Source of the DNA: Methanobrevibacter sp.
GTDB taxonomy: Archaea; Methanobacteriota; Methanobacteria; Methanobacteriales; Methanobacteriaceae
Assembly (NCBI GenBank): GCA_017652345.1
Contig: JAGCBE010000040.1
Span: 29,457 to 93,456 of the forward strand
DNA length: 64,000 bases
Direction: 5' to 3'
In this document: positions 53,774 to 62,462 of the stretch, one piece after another
Layout: each line of letters starts with the position of its first letter
Position numbering within the stretch: the first letter of the stretch is position 1
Made by a program: the position numbers and the translations under genes
Notes under the pieces: model-generated
Told to the model about the DNA's origin: nothing
Seen by the model: the letters and a program-made list of their open reading frames with translations, nothing else
Database searches by the model: none

Positions 53774-54292
53774 TTAAAATTCTTCTCTAAACATATAGTA
53801 CATTATTACACCTGGAATTTCATTAGGAACTTCCTCAATGGATTTCCAAGTATAAATCTTCAAATCACGAGGCTGATTCAAATAGTTGAAATTGTATTCG
53901 TTTGCTCCATTGACCTTTTGAAGTACATCAGCAAACTTTTCCTGCAATTCCTTCATTTCGTTTTGATATTCAACAATCTGTTCAGTAACGATTGGAGTCT
54001 TGTTGGCATCAACCTTGATATTGCCTTGTTCGTCTCTATCAGCCTTGCTAATGAGAATCTTCTGTGCTTCTTGCTTATATTCTTGGAACTTTGGGTCATT
54101 ATCAGGATTGTAAATTCCTTTTAACACTTCCTGATAGTCATTTTCAAGTGCCTTGATAGTCTTGACAGCAGCATAAGTCAATTCGCTGTTGATTCCATTG
54201 ACATTGATATACTTGTTCAATGTTTCAAAGTAAGATTTAAATTCAAGTTGAGTTAACTGAATGTTCTTTTCTACGATAGCTGTTTTGTTCAT
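53774..54292 (-). CDS. hypothetical helical protein, 172 aa
   Basis: A 172-residue protein, mostly helical with coiled-coil character (VEYQNEMKELQEKFADVLQ), starting MNKTAIVEKNIQLTQLEF and ending GVIMYYMFREEF. Codon use is more GC-rich than in the small genes around it. It lies between a TupA-like gene and a terminator. No family is recognised. Confidence 0.58.
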   Translation of the reverse strand: MNKTAIVEKNIQLTQLEFKSYFETLNKYINVNGINSELTYAAVKTIKALENDYQEVLKGIYNPDNDPKFQEYKQEAQKILISKADRDEQGNIKVDANKTPIVTEQIVEYQNEMKELQEKFADVLQKVNGANEYNFNYLNQPRDLKIYTWKSIEEVPNEIPGVIMYYMFREEF

Positions 54293-54321
54293 ATTATTTT
54301 ACCTTCTATTTGAATTGTATG

Positions 54322-55206
54322 TTATGTATATGTTAATTCCAAGACACCGCTGCAAGGAGAAAATGTCAATTCACCAAAATAAATTTTATCGTTCATACAG
54401 TACATATCGCATCGTACAAACTTAAATGGTTTAACCAATTTCTCTACATAAGGTATCATTCTGTTTAGAATTTCTTTCTGTTTGGCATTTAGATTGTCTC
54501 TATCAGGGTCAGCTCCAATAAACCATTTATTTTTATTGCCTTCTCTATCTACGAAAGCAATATATTGTTCATAGTTCTTTCCACTTTTACGAGTCAAACC
54601 AATACCTTCTATTTCACCATTTTCACACCAAAAGCTCCAATCCAAAGGTTGCTGTACATATACAGGTTGAACAACATACCCCGGCTTAATCCATTTGTAT
54701 TGCATTTCTAGACCAGAAATATAAGCATAATTGGTATTCAACCATCTGTTCATATTGTCTGTTATCTGTTTATGGCTTGAGAAGCCTGGCGTATATGGCA
54801 TATTCCATCCACTTCCGTGATTGCACTTTATAATGTAATGCCATTCCTTAGGTCTTTTATCCAATGTGTTCAATATTTCTTCATTGAATGTCTTTCTATA
54901 TTCTCGCCATTCACAAGGTAACTGAATTTCTTTCAATCCAATCTTTTCAAGTTCATCGTAAACACCAACTTTATCACTCCACCTACTCTTTAATTGAATG
55001 TATGGTATGTCAGGATTCTCAATGTCATCCAGTTTATATCTACAAATTCTATCAACAATTGTTTTTGGATTTTCAAAATCAGCTGATGGTATATTTTCAT
55101 GTAACCAGTCTTTAGCAAACTTTATTTTGTCTTCACAAAAACGGCAATTCTCATAATCACCTTTTAGTTCACCATTTAACCACTGATTTTTAGGTACATT
55201 TATCAT
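54322..55206 (-). CDS. TupA-like ATP-grasp protein, paralogue
   Basis: A 294-aa paralogue of the protein at 50976: HENIPSADFENPKTIVDRI, SRWSDKVGVYDEL, IIKCNHGSGWNMPY, VVQPVYVQQPLDWSFWCENG and FVRCDMYCMNDKIYFGELTF then SPCSG. Both have the ATP-grasp order but act on an unknown carboxylate and amine. It overlaps the glycosyltransferase upstream by four bases. Together they form a sugar- or polymer-modifying pair. Confidence 0.78.
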   Translation of the reverse strand: MINVPKNQWLNGELKGDYENCRFCEDKIKFAKDWLHENIPSADFENPKTIVDRICRYKLDDIENPDIPYIQLKSRWSDKVGVYDELEKIGLKEIQLPCEWREYRKTFNEEILNTLDKRPKEWHYIIKCNHGSGWNMPYTPGFSSHKQITDNMNRWLNTNYAYISGLEMQYKWIKPGYVVQPVYVQQPLDWSFWCENGEIEGIGLTRKSGKNYEQYIAFVDREGNKNKWFIGADPDRDNLNAKQKEILNRMIPYVEKLVKPFKFVRCDMYCMNDKIYFGELTFSPCSGVLELTYT

Positions 55207-56102
55207 AATTCTAATAACTTAATTGTTTCTAGCATAGTGAAATCTGTATAGTCATATCCACCGAAGTATTTATTTGCTCTAACATCTTTAGCATACCACT
55301 GATGGTCTACAGCAGCACTACCTCGTTCATATTTTTTAGTCCAGTCTTCTTCGGACTTTATATGATAGTGATACAATCTCAAACATGCTGTATAATCAAC
55401 ATCACCAAATGTGGTTTTGCTAATGCCTGTTCCATTTACAATAGAACATCTTTCTTTATTGACATCTATATCTTTCGTTGGGTCATAGATTACTGGAACA
55501 TGCCCATATTCTTCACCAGTCTTAACTGTAAAATCGTAATGATATTTTGGGTCATACAAAATTATGGATTTACCTTGTGAAGACACATCATTTCGTCTGT
55601 AAAAATGAGTATGTGTATAAGATTCTATTCTATTACCTTCCCACAAATCGTGTGTACTCATTAAAGTCTGTGGAACTAATACACAACCAGGTAATCCCAT
55701 GTTTACTTGTAGTTTTGTTTGGTTTTCAATATAGGTTTCCAATGATTCGTATTGTTTACCTTTGAATTTTGGGTCATATTGTTCAACCAATTTCCAATAA
55801 TCCAAGTAATACCATAGAAATTCATCATCGTCAATGAAAGTAACCAAGTCACCTTTATTGAAATCGTATCTATTGAAATTCAAAATGTCAGAAAATAATT
55901 TCCATTGGTTCGGCCAACCTTTAATCTTTTCATAGGTATTTTCTGTACCTTCAATCAACCAATGCATAATTTCACTTGATACAGAAGGGTCTGATTCATT
56001 ATCCAATAAATGAATACGATACCCTAACTTATTATGGTATCTGTACCAAGTAGCCAAATCATCAAAATTATATGACTTTGTCAAACAGATAATATGCTTC
56101 AT
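55203..56102 (-). CDS. glycosyltransferase-like protein (GT-A)
   Basis: A 299-aa protein starting MKHIICLTKSYNFDDLATWY, with YRIHLLDNESDPSVSSEI, and the acidic metal-binding motif LVTFIDDDEFLWYYLDYW near residues 88-105. It fits the same GT92-like order as the proteins at 35189 and 37773. It has no membrane segment. The ATG overlaps the upstream gene by four bases and its stop overlaps the ATP-grasp gene, so the three are coupled. Confidence 0.72.
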   Translation of the reverse strand: MKHIICLTKSYNFDDLATWYRYHNKLGYRIHLLDNESDPSVSSEIMHWLIEGTENTYEKIKGWPNQWKLFSDILNFNRYDFNKGDLVTFIDDDEFLWYYLDYWKLVEQYDPKFKGKQYESLETYIENQTKLQVNMGLPGCVLVPQTLMSTHDLWEGNRIESYTHTHFYRRNDVSSQGKSIILYDPKYHYDFTVKTGEEYGHVPVIYDPTKDIDVNKERCSIVNGTGISKTTFGDVDYTACLRLYHYHIKSEEDWTKKYERGSAAVDHQWYAKDVRANKYFGGYDYTDFTMLETIKLLEL

Positions 56103-56410
56103 AGTTTTTTCTCTAATGACCTCTCAAAATCTTGTTCCAATTTCTCAGCCAATAATATAGATATTTGTTTATCCAATTCACTAGATTTCAATTTATATTT
56201 TTGTTCATTTAGATACTGTACATAACATTCATGAAATTCTTTACGCACAGCTGCGAAAGCAGTAATATCAACAAGTATATCCCACTTGTTGTCAAGGTTC
56301 ATATTATCGCAAACATAATCCCAAACATCAGACCATCTATATTGAGTGGTCTGTTCCCAAATGCTAATAGCATCATCAATAATATGTCCTTTCCATTCTG
56401 ATTCAGTCAT
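56099..56410 (-). CDS. hypothetical protein, 103 aa, D-F tail variant
   Basis: A 103-residue protein starting MTESEWKGHIIDDAIS and ending with LAEKLEQDFERSLEKKL, an internal E-Q-D-F and extra residues past the usual tail. It overlaps gp47 by one base and the glycosyltransferase by four. Probably related to the small-protein family, but weakly. Function unknown. Confidence 0.55.
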   Translation of the reverse strand: MTESEWKGHIIDDAISIWEQTTQYRWSDVWDYVCDNMNLDNKWDILVDITAFAAVRKEFHECYVQYLNEQKYKLKSSELDKQISILLAEKLEQDFERSLEKKL

Positions 56411-57465
56411 TATGATTCTATGCCTTTGAACATATTGTATAAATTAACCAATTCTGTATTCAATTCATCAACGGTAATTTTATCTGGTAATGAATCTTCA
56501 ATTTGTTCAAGATATTTTGGGAATAATGACAATAAATTGAAATTAGAAGATTCAATTTCAATATCTGTTTGGTCAGTTTCAGGTCTTGGGTCATTGAATG
56601 TATTTACAGGATATGCAGGCTGCAATGCATCCAATTCTCTTACCAATAGATAGATTTTCTTTGTATCAGACTGATATTCGTAAGGTACATGTATATCAAC
56701 AATCTGTCCTGTGATTCTATTTCTATCAACATTTGGATAAGTAAAGATATTGAATTTCATACTAACAGTATTATTGCAATTTGTATAAGTATTCGTATCT
56801 AAATCCAATATGCCATAGCCTCGTTCACAATTCTTGTCAATACGAGTTATCTGATATGGTGAACCAATGTATGTAATGGTCTGACCATCTTGAAATTCTC
56901 TATGTGAACGGTGGTGATAGTGTCCTGTATAAGTATGTTCAAACTTACTAACAACATCTTTAATCGTTAGACCATTATCTGACAATCTACCACCCATATC
57001 AAAACCAACAATGTCTAAATGAGCAAAAGCATATCTGTAATTGTCAAGAATTAGACTTTGAAAATCGTTATAGTCAGTAATCCAAGGCAACATTAACACT
57101 TTTTCTTTTCCTAACATTACTTCAGTTGGTTTTTCATAAACAGTTACATTTGGTAATAAATCCAATGCTTTCAAACTGTTGATTTCGGTAGTATTAGTGT
57201 GGAATATATCGTGATTACCAACCACAACATGAACATTCAAGTCTTTAAAAGTTTCTTTGAATAGATTAATCACAACATTTTCAGTCTGCACATTGACTGT
57301 TTGTCTCGTATCAAAAATATCACCACAAACAATGACAGTATCTATGTTCTTTTCTTTCAATTCAGGTACAAACTGTTCATTGAAAAATCGTAATTGGGAA
57401 TCTTGGAAGGTTTTGTCAGATTTTTTTGTTCCGAAATGAGTATCAGCTATTAGAGCTACTTTCAT
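56410..57465 (-). CDS. 47: recombination nuclease subunit gp47 (SbcD/Mre11-like)
   Basis: Metal-dependent phosphoesterase subunit of the gp46/gp47 complex that resects DNA ends for recombination-dependent replication. It is 351 aa (T4 gp47 339 aa) with DTHFG (8-12), GDIFD (48-52), GNHD (83-86) and GHYHHR (181-186), the Mre11 motifs in order. Its start overlaps the end of the endonuclease-like gene at 57443 by 23 bases. Partner gp46 lies upstream in the same operon. Confidence 0.92.
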   Translation of the reverse strand: MKVALIADTHFGTKKSDKTFQDSQLRFFNEQFVPELKEKNIDTVIVCGDIFDTRQTVNVQTENVVINLFKETFKDLNVHVVVGNHDIFHTNTTEINSLKALDLLPNVTVYEKPTEVMLGKEKVLMLPWITDYNDFQSLILDNYRYAFAHLDIVGFDMGGRLSDNGLTIKDVVSKFEHTYTGHYHHRSHREFQDGQTITYIGSPYQITRIDKNCERGYGILDLDTNTYTNCNNTVSMKFNIFTYPNVDRNRITGQIVDIHVPYEYQSDTKKIYLLVRELDALQPAYPVNTFNDPRPETDQTDIEIESSNFNLLSLFPKYLEQIEDSLPDKITVDELNTELVNLYNMFKGIES

Positions 57466-58591
57466 ATATAATATCCTTTATAAATTGTTTAACATTTTTA
57501 TTGTCATTTGTCCAATCATATTCTGTAATACGATATAATCTAATATTATTTTGCTCGCATAACAAATCTTTTTGTTTATCATATTCCCAAATGGCTTTAG
57601 CAAACATTTTTTTCTTTTCAATGAAATCATCTGATTTATAGAATCTTGGGTCAGCATGCCAATATGTACCATCAAATTCAAAAGTCAATTTTAAATCAGG
57701 TAAGTATATATCTAGTTCTTTACCATTTAATTTATTTCTATCATGATAAACAATATAATTATTATAAAGTGTTGTTATATAAGTATATAATTCATATTCC
57801 ATTAGATTTTTATATGGAAAACATTTAGGACAGATTGATATATTGTTATTTAATCTTTTTTCAATAGTTCTTTTAGTCATTGAAAATTTATTTGAACATT
57901 TTTTACAAACACAATAAAAAATATTAAAATTTTCTATATTTTCAACCATTACAAAATTTTTAATTGTGTCTTTGAACTTTTCTAAATATTCATTTTTTCT
58001 ATCAAGCCCAATTTTTTCATGAAAAGTTAATCCATGTTCTTCTTTATATTTTGAATCAAATTCTTTGTTCTTTTTTGAAACTTGTTCTTTAAAAGTATTT
58101 GTTTTACTATAATGTTCAACACCCCAATTATTTAACATTGCTGATTTATATTTATCTTTAAATTCTTTAGTTTTACTAAAATGGTCTACATTATATTTTA
58201 ATTTAATTGTATTCTTATATTTATTTTTATACACATCTGATTGAGAGAATTTTTCTACACCGTATTTTTCTAAGCAAGTTTTACTTGTTTTATCAAGTAT
58301 TGATTCTTTTTGAGTTTTATATACATTTTTATAAAAATCAGATTTTGTCATACCAAATTTTTGTTCATCCCAAGAACCGTTCTGAGTAGCACATTTATGT
58401 GAACAAAATTTTAAATAAAGCCAATTTGCTCTAAATGTTGTTTCCTTACCACAAACTGGACAAATTCCTTCACCAGGTTTTCTTAAATACTTATCATAAT
58501 ATTCTTTATTAGTTAAATTGTGAGAAAATTTTAAATGTAATCCAAATCCATTTAACTTTTCAAATTCTTTATCACAAATTTTACACTTCAT
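57443..58591 (-). CDS. homing endonuclease-like protein with VSR-like domain
   Basis: A 382-aa relative of the protein at 22126. It has an N-terminal zinc finger (CKICDKEFEKL...HLKFSHN), CPVCGK, then repeats such as CLEKYGVEKFSQSD, LKYNVDHFSKT and NNWGVEHYSKT, and a C-terminal nuclease-like domain: NGKELDIYLPDLKLTFEFDG, YWHADPRFYK, QKDLLCEQNNIRLYRITEYD. It lies between gp46 and gp47 genes, separating recombination genes. Its end overlaps gp47. Mobile-element behaviour is inferred from the family. Confidence 0.72.
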   Translation of the reverse strand: MKCKICDKEFEKLNGFGLHLKFSHNLTNKEYYDKYLRKPGEGICPVCGKETTFRANWLYLKFCSHKCATQNGSWDEQKFGMTKSDFYKNVYKTQKESILDKTSKTCLEKYGVEKFSQSDVYKNKYKNTIKLKYNVDHFSKTKEFKDKYKSAMLNNWGVEHYSKTNTFKEQVSKKNKEFDSKYKEEHGLTFHEKIGLDRKNEYLEKFKDTIKNFVMVENIENFNIFYCVCKKCSNKFSMTKRTIEKRLNNNISICPKCFPYKNLMEYELYTYITTLYNNYIVYHDRNKLNGKELDIYLPDLKLTFEFDGTYWHADPRFYKSDDFIEKKKMFAKAIWEYDKQKDLLCEQNNIRLYRITEYDWTNDNKNVKQFIKDIIYESSSNS

Positions 58592-58608
58592 ATTACAAAT
58601 ATAATAAT

Positions 58609-59007
58609 TTATTCCTTAAAATCTTGTTCCATATTTAATTTGTTGAGTTTAATCTTTAGTTCTTTCAAACCTTTATTCAATTCTTCTACAGTATCAACTT
58701 TTCGCCAAGTACAACACCAAGGACTTTTGATAAAATCACATCCAACAGCTTTCATTGAATGACCACCAGGAATAGGTTCCCATCTAAAGTTATCCAATAG
58801 ATACACTACAGTAGGACTGTTTGACGAAAAGAAATTTTTATCCGTACCATAATGATAAATCAACACCAAATTAGTTTTTTCATTTTCATATGTAGATTTA
58901 TAACCATCCATTTCAAGTTCAATCCATTCTTCAGCTTCATCAAAGTCATACAATGCTTTTGGAAATATGGAATTGATAGCAACATCCACATCGTTAATAG
59001 TAATCAT
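58609..59007 (-). CDS. small protein of the D-F-tail family
   Basis: A 132-residue acidic protein starting MITINDVDVAINSIFP and ending KLNMEQDFKE. Its tail is coded CAA GAT TTT, which is not a Shine-Dalgarno, so the protein pattern itself is kept. Contains FRWEPIPGGHSMKAVGCDF. It overlaps the next upstream gene by four bases. Function unknown. Confidence 0.6.
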   Translation of the reverse strand: MITINDVDVAINSIFPKALYDFDEAEEWIELEMDGYKSTYENEKTNLVLIYHYGTDKNFFSSNSPTVVYLLDNFRWEPIPGGHSMKAVGCDFIKSPWCCTWRKVDTVEELNKGLKELKIKLNKLNMEQDFKE

Positions 59008-59345
59008 ATAAAGTCCTTAGACAATTCTCTTTTCTTCATTTTAACCAAATATTTCTTTTCTTCCAATCTAGCTAATTCATATTGTTTCATTAGTAAATCT
59101 ATCTTTTCGGTTATGGAATTAACATCATCTTTTGATTCGCTGTTTGCAGAAAAGTGTGTTAATATTAGTCTACAACCTTTTGAATAGAAGATATCGTCTG
59201 AGAGATAGATTCTATTAAATTCTCTATCTAGATACAAAACAGTTACATCACGAACTATGCTAAGTCCTACTGTATTGAAGGCTTGTTCTTCTTCAATCAA
59301 GTTATATTTCTTCTTAATGAAGTCGTATATTTCAAGTACCTTCAT
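59004..59345 (-). CDS. small protein of the K-D-F-tail family
   Basis: A 113-residue protein starting MKVLEIYDFIKKKYN and ending KKRELSKDFI. It has a beta-rich centre (GLSIVRDVTVLYLDREFN) and a helical C-terminus. It starts on the gp46 stop as TAATG and overlaps the next gene by four bases. Function unknown. Confidence 0.6.
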   Translation of the reverse strand: MKVLEIYDFIKKKYNLIEEEQAFNTVGLSIVRDVTVLYLDREFNRIYLSDDIFYSKGCRLILTHFSANSESKDDVNSITEKIDLLMKQYELARLEEKKYLVKMKKRELSKDFI

Positions 59346-61094
59346 TATCTTACCTTCAATTGTGAGAATAATGATTTCTTTTCAACTTCAACAATTTCAT
59401 TGAAATTAACTTGTAGGTCTGATAGTTTATGCGAAATCAAATAGATTCCAAGGTCCTTGTTTTCTTCAGATACGATATTGTACAATGTGGAAATGAATTG
59501 TTCAATACCAGATTGGTCTACACCAGCATCCAATACTTCATCAACCATTAATATTGAACAAGACCAGTTACTAATGATTTTACTAATGTCAAAGAATGAC
59601 AACAAAATTGCCATATCAATTCTACATCTTTCACCACCACTGAACTGATTATAGTCTTGTTCAAATTTTCCAGTCTTAATGGTTTCTTCCATGTACTGAT
59701 TAAATTCAAATGTAATGGGTAATTCAAATTTCTTCAAATAGTGATTAATCTTATTGTTCAATATTGGAAGTAGTTTCAAGAAGAAATATGCTCTCAATCC
59801 ATCGTCACCTAGAATTTCAATCAATTGTGTATCAATATCAATCTTGTGGGTCAATTCTTCCAAAGTTTCCTTAATACCAACCAATTCATTTTCCAATTGG
59901 GTGATTTTATCATTGTACGATTCAACCGACAATTCACAGACTTGATTCTTTACTTCTTCAATTTGGTTTTTCAATGAAACAATAGTATTTTCATAGTTAG
60001 TCTTATTCATTAGTTCTTCTTTTACCTTATCAGATATCTGGGTAATAAGAAGTCTATTGTTTTTGACTTTTTCTTTCTGTGCATTGTATTGTTCTTCCAA
60101 TGCCTTCAAATGTGGTATTGTTTCTTCTTCCAATACCTTCAAATCGGCTTTAAGTTTTGTTAAATGTTTCTTGGCATGACCTTTAGATAATTCACTACCA
60201 CAAATAGGACATTCGTTACTATTTCCAATCTGTTTTAGTTTCTTCAATATGGTATCTTTTTCGTGTTCTGCTACACCAATATTTGAAGCTAGTTTTGCAA
60301 ATTCCTCGTCACTAGGACATGTCTCTTGTCCCTCAATTTCCTTGATTTTTGATCTGCCAAGTTTTATGTTCTTAACATTCTTATTGATTTTTTCAACAAA
60401 CTTGTTAATATCAACTTCCAACTTATCAATTTGAAGTTTTCTATTTTCTTCAAACTTCTCAATATGTGTTTTGATATTTTCAACTGTAGCTTTATTGTCA
60501 TCAATTCGTTCTTGATAATTGGTTGCTTCAGCTAATTTGATTCGTTGTTCACTTTTTTCGGAAGTTGTTCTCTTCTTGACTTCCTTTCCCATTTCACTTA
60601 GTACATCAATATTGAAAATACTCTCAATAAGTGCTCGCTTGTCACCAATACTCATGGTCAAGAATGGTTTGTTATTTGTTACAGCAATACCAACAATATT
60701 CTTAAATAGTCTTTCATTGATACCAAGCAATTTGTCAATTTCTTCTTGGTTCAATTTCTTTGAACTAAGACTATCCAATACTTGACCATTTTTCTTTAGT
60801 TCAAATAGAGTTGGTTTCAAACCTCTAGTGATTTCGTATTCGTCATTACCAATATCAAATACAATGTTTACAACCAAATCTTTATCATTGTATTTGTTCA
60901 CAAGTTTAGCCATTTTAATATTTCTAAATGGCTTACCAAATAGACAGAAATTAATGGCATCCAGAATGGTTGACTTACCACTTCCGGTTTTGTGCCTTTA
61001 TTAGATTTAATCCTTTATGGAAATCCAATTCTGTCCAACTATTACCATAACTAAGTACATTCTTAAATTTCAATGTCTTAAAATCAACAAACAT
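59345..61094 (-). CDS. 46: recombination ATPase gp46 (SbcC/Rad50-like), with +1 frameshift
   Basis: ATPase subunit of the gp46/gp47 end-resection complex. The N-terminus from ATG 61094 (MFVDFKTLKFKNVLSYGNS) runs to NLIKAQN and then hits a stop at once. Skipping the C of CGG (60986-60984) gives AQN-GSGKSTILDAINFCLFG, a full Walker A, continuing in frame with the rest. Further in: a zinc hook CPICG near joined residue 295, long coiled coils, NQFSGGERCRID (signature) and SILMVDEVLDAG (Walker B). The joined product is about 582 aa (T4 gp46 560 aa). Without the shift there is no P-loop. Confidence 0.92.
60983..60986 (-). other. CGGA +1 frameshift site in gene 46
   Basis: Zero frame on the minus strand: CAA AAC CGG AAG TGG TAA. 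With one base skipped: AAC-c-GGA-AGT-GGT-AAG-TCA, giving N-G-S-G-K-S. The Walker A sequence fixes the skipped position at or before GGA. Both frames were checked by counting (36 codons upstream, 24 codons to the downstream ATG 60913). Confidence 0.88.
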
Positions 61095-61128
61095 TAATAT
61101 CCTCTATTTTGATTTTTCAAATATAATA

Positions 61129-61162
61129 AAAAAAGCGTCATTCAAAAATGATTCGCTTTTTT
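61129..61162 (-). terminator. intrinsic terminator (minus strand)
   Basis: AAAAAAGCG with TCAT pairs with ATGA and CGCTTTTTT across a short loop, with a two-base bulge. It follows the gene ending at 61171 and lies before gene 46. Confidence 0.75.
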
Positions 61163-61170
61163 AATTCTAG

Positions 61171-61650
61171 TTATACTGTAAAATCTTTTTCCATTGCAGT
61201 TTTTTTCAATTGTGTTCTTATATACTTGGCTAAATATTTACAAGCCTCAGGCATTTGCTTTCGGTTTTTGTCTTTAATCTCATAAAATATTTTAAATAAA
61301 GTTTCATTAAAATCGTTAGCTGATAATTTGTAGTTCAATCTTAAATAATCATCATCAGTATTGAAATCCATTATAGTAATCTTAACTGATTCAAATGTAT
61401 CATCTGGATAAATGTAGAAGTTCATAACAATTCTATTATTGGAAGAATTGTCTTTTCTCTTTAAGTAATAACCAACACATTTTCCTTCCCTTGGTCCTGT
61501 TCCACGAAATTCTGTGAAATAACAGGGACAACTGTAATAGTAAATCCATTTGGATTTTTCATTGTTCCACAATGAATTTAATGGTTCTGGTAGAGACGGC
61601 ATTGCTTTACCATAATTGGTTTTTACGAATCTATTGAATACAACTGGCAT
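61171..61650 (-). CDS. small protein of the K-D-F-tail family, 159 aa
   Basis: A 159-residue protein starting MPVVFNRFVKTNYGKAMP and ending KTAMEKDFTV. It contains YYYSCPCYFTEFRGTGPREG and a helical C-terminal half. The tail is coded AAA GAT TTT, with a terminator and no close downstream start, so the K-D-F tail is not needed as a Shine-Dalgarno here. It overlaps uvsY by one base. Confidence 0.6.
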   Translation of the reverse strand: MPVVFNRFVKTNYGKAMPSLPEPLNSLWNNEKSKWIYYYSCPCYFTEFRGTGPREGKCVGYYLKRKDNSSNNRIVMNFYIYPDDTFESVKITIMDFNTDDDYLRLNYKLSANDFNETLFKIFYEIKDKNRKQMPEACKYLAKYIRTQLKKTAMEKDFTV

Positions 61651-62067
61651 TAGATATTTGATGTGGTTATCTTCTTATAATCAATGAAATTTTTAATCAC
61701 GAAGCCTAAGTTCTTCATGTTACTTAAAGTTTCACTAATGAAGTTTAAGAAATACTTCTGTTCATTGATTTCACGAAGTAATTTACAGTAGTCAGGATTG
61801 GCATTGATTTGTGAATCAATTTCTTTAGCATTGCTCCAAGAGAAATTGTCTTGGAACTTATAGAACTTTACCAATTCACCATACTTGACAGCCGCATCAA
61901 TTTCTAGTTTCTTTACGATATAAGTTTGGTTAGCAAATAGCTTTTGGTACTTTCCGGATTAATGTAGGAAGATAGTTATTCTTATCAATAACATCTCTCA
62001 AACCTTCAGGCATTTTTAGTTCTTCTTCAACTGTTTTTTCCAATTCTTTAAATTCCTGTATAGTCAT
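61650..62067 (-). CDS. uvsY: recombination mediator UvsY-like protein, with +1 frameshift
   Basis: The start is ATG 62067 with GAGG upstream (MTIQEFKELEKTVEEELK). The zero frame ends after LIRKVPKAIC. Skipping the C of CGG 61956 gives LI-GKYQKLFANQTYIVKKL and continues to NLGFVIKNFIDYKKI, a match to the UvsY C-terminus (G-F-x-I-K-x-x-x-D). The joined protein is 138 aa, against 137 in T4. UvsY loads the UvsX recombinase onto single-stranded DNA. Neighbouring genes 46 and 47 fit this. Confidence 0.75.
61953..61956 (-). other. CGGA +1 frameshift site in uvsY
   Basis: Zero frame on the minus strand: TTA ATC CGG AAA GTA. With one base skipped: ATC-c-GGA-AAG-TAC-CAA, then open to the gene end. The site is 37 codons after ATG 62067. 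The zero frame stops eight codons on. Confidence 0.78.
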
Positions 62068-62141
62068 ATTATCCTCTAATTTTATTCAAAAATAGAAAAA
62101 TTTTATTAACATTATTTAGATTGGATTTTTTTGTTTGAGTG

Positions 62142-62462
62142 TTATCTTTTAAATTCGTTTTCTAGTTCTTCCAATTTTTCATTAACCTTTTTTTGTTTTA
62201 TAACTTTGTATATTTCATTCAAAGCTCTATCATAAGTTTCTTTTGTAAAATTTTTGGCTTCTTTTTTGTCAATAACATATTCAAATGCATCATCCATTAA
62301 TGGATTTCCAGTTTTTCTCCAACCACTCCAAATACTATTATCATAATATTTGCACACAACAGAATATGTTATTTTTTTCCTATAATGTCTTTTATAGAAA
62401 TCCTCAAAAAACCTTTTCATAGTTTCATAACATTCTACATCAAATCCGAATTTATCTTTCAT
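62142..62462 (-). CDS. small hypothetical protein, 106 aa
   Basis: A 106-residue basic helical protein starting MKDKFGFDVECYETMKRF and ending EKLEELENEFKR, a diverged form of the D-F tail. It overlaps the gene upstream by four bases. Contains KKITYSVVCKYYDNSIWSG. Function unknown. Confidence 0.58.
   Translation of the reverse strand: MKDKFGFDVECYETMKRFFEDFYKRHYRKKITYSVVCKYYDNSIWSGWRKTGNPLMDDAFEYVIDKKEAKNFTKETYDRALNEIYKVIKQKKVNEKLEELENEFKR

Noticed and set aside
61650..61874. Independent 74-aa protein
   Set aside because: It begins mid-domain. Joined to the upstream frame at CGG it becomes full-length UvsY.
1950..61960. Simple sequencing error at CCGG motifs as cause of all five breaks
   Set aside because: Only three of five sites have CCGGA, and many CCGGA or CGGA sequences in other phases lie in intact genes. 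The common factor is the in-frame CGG codon. Not fully excluded without reads.
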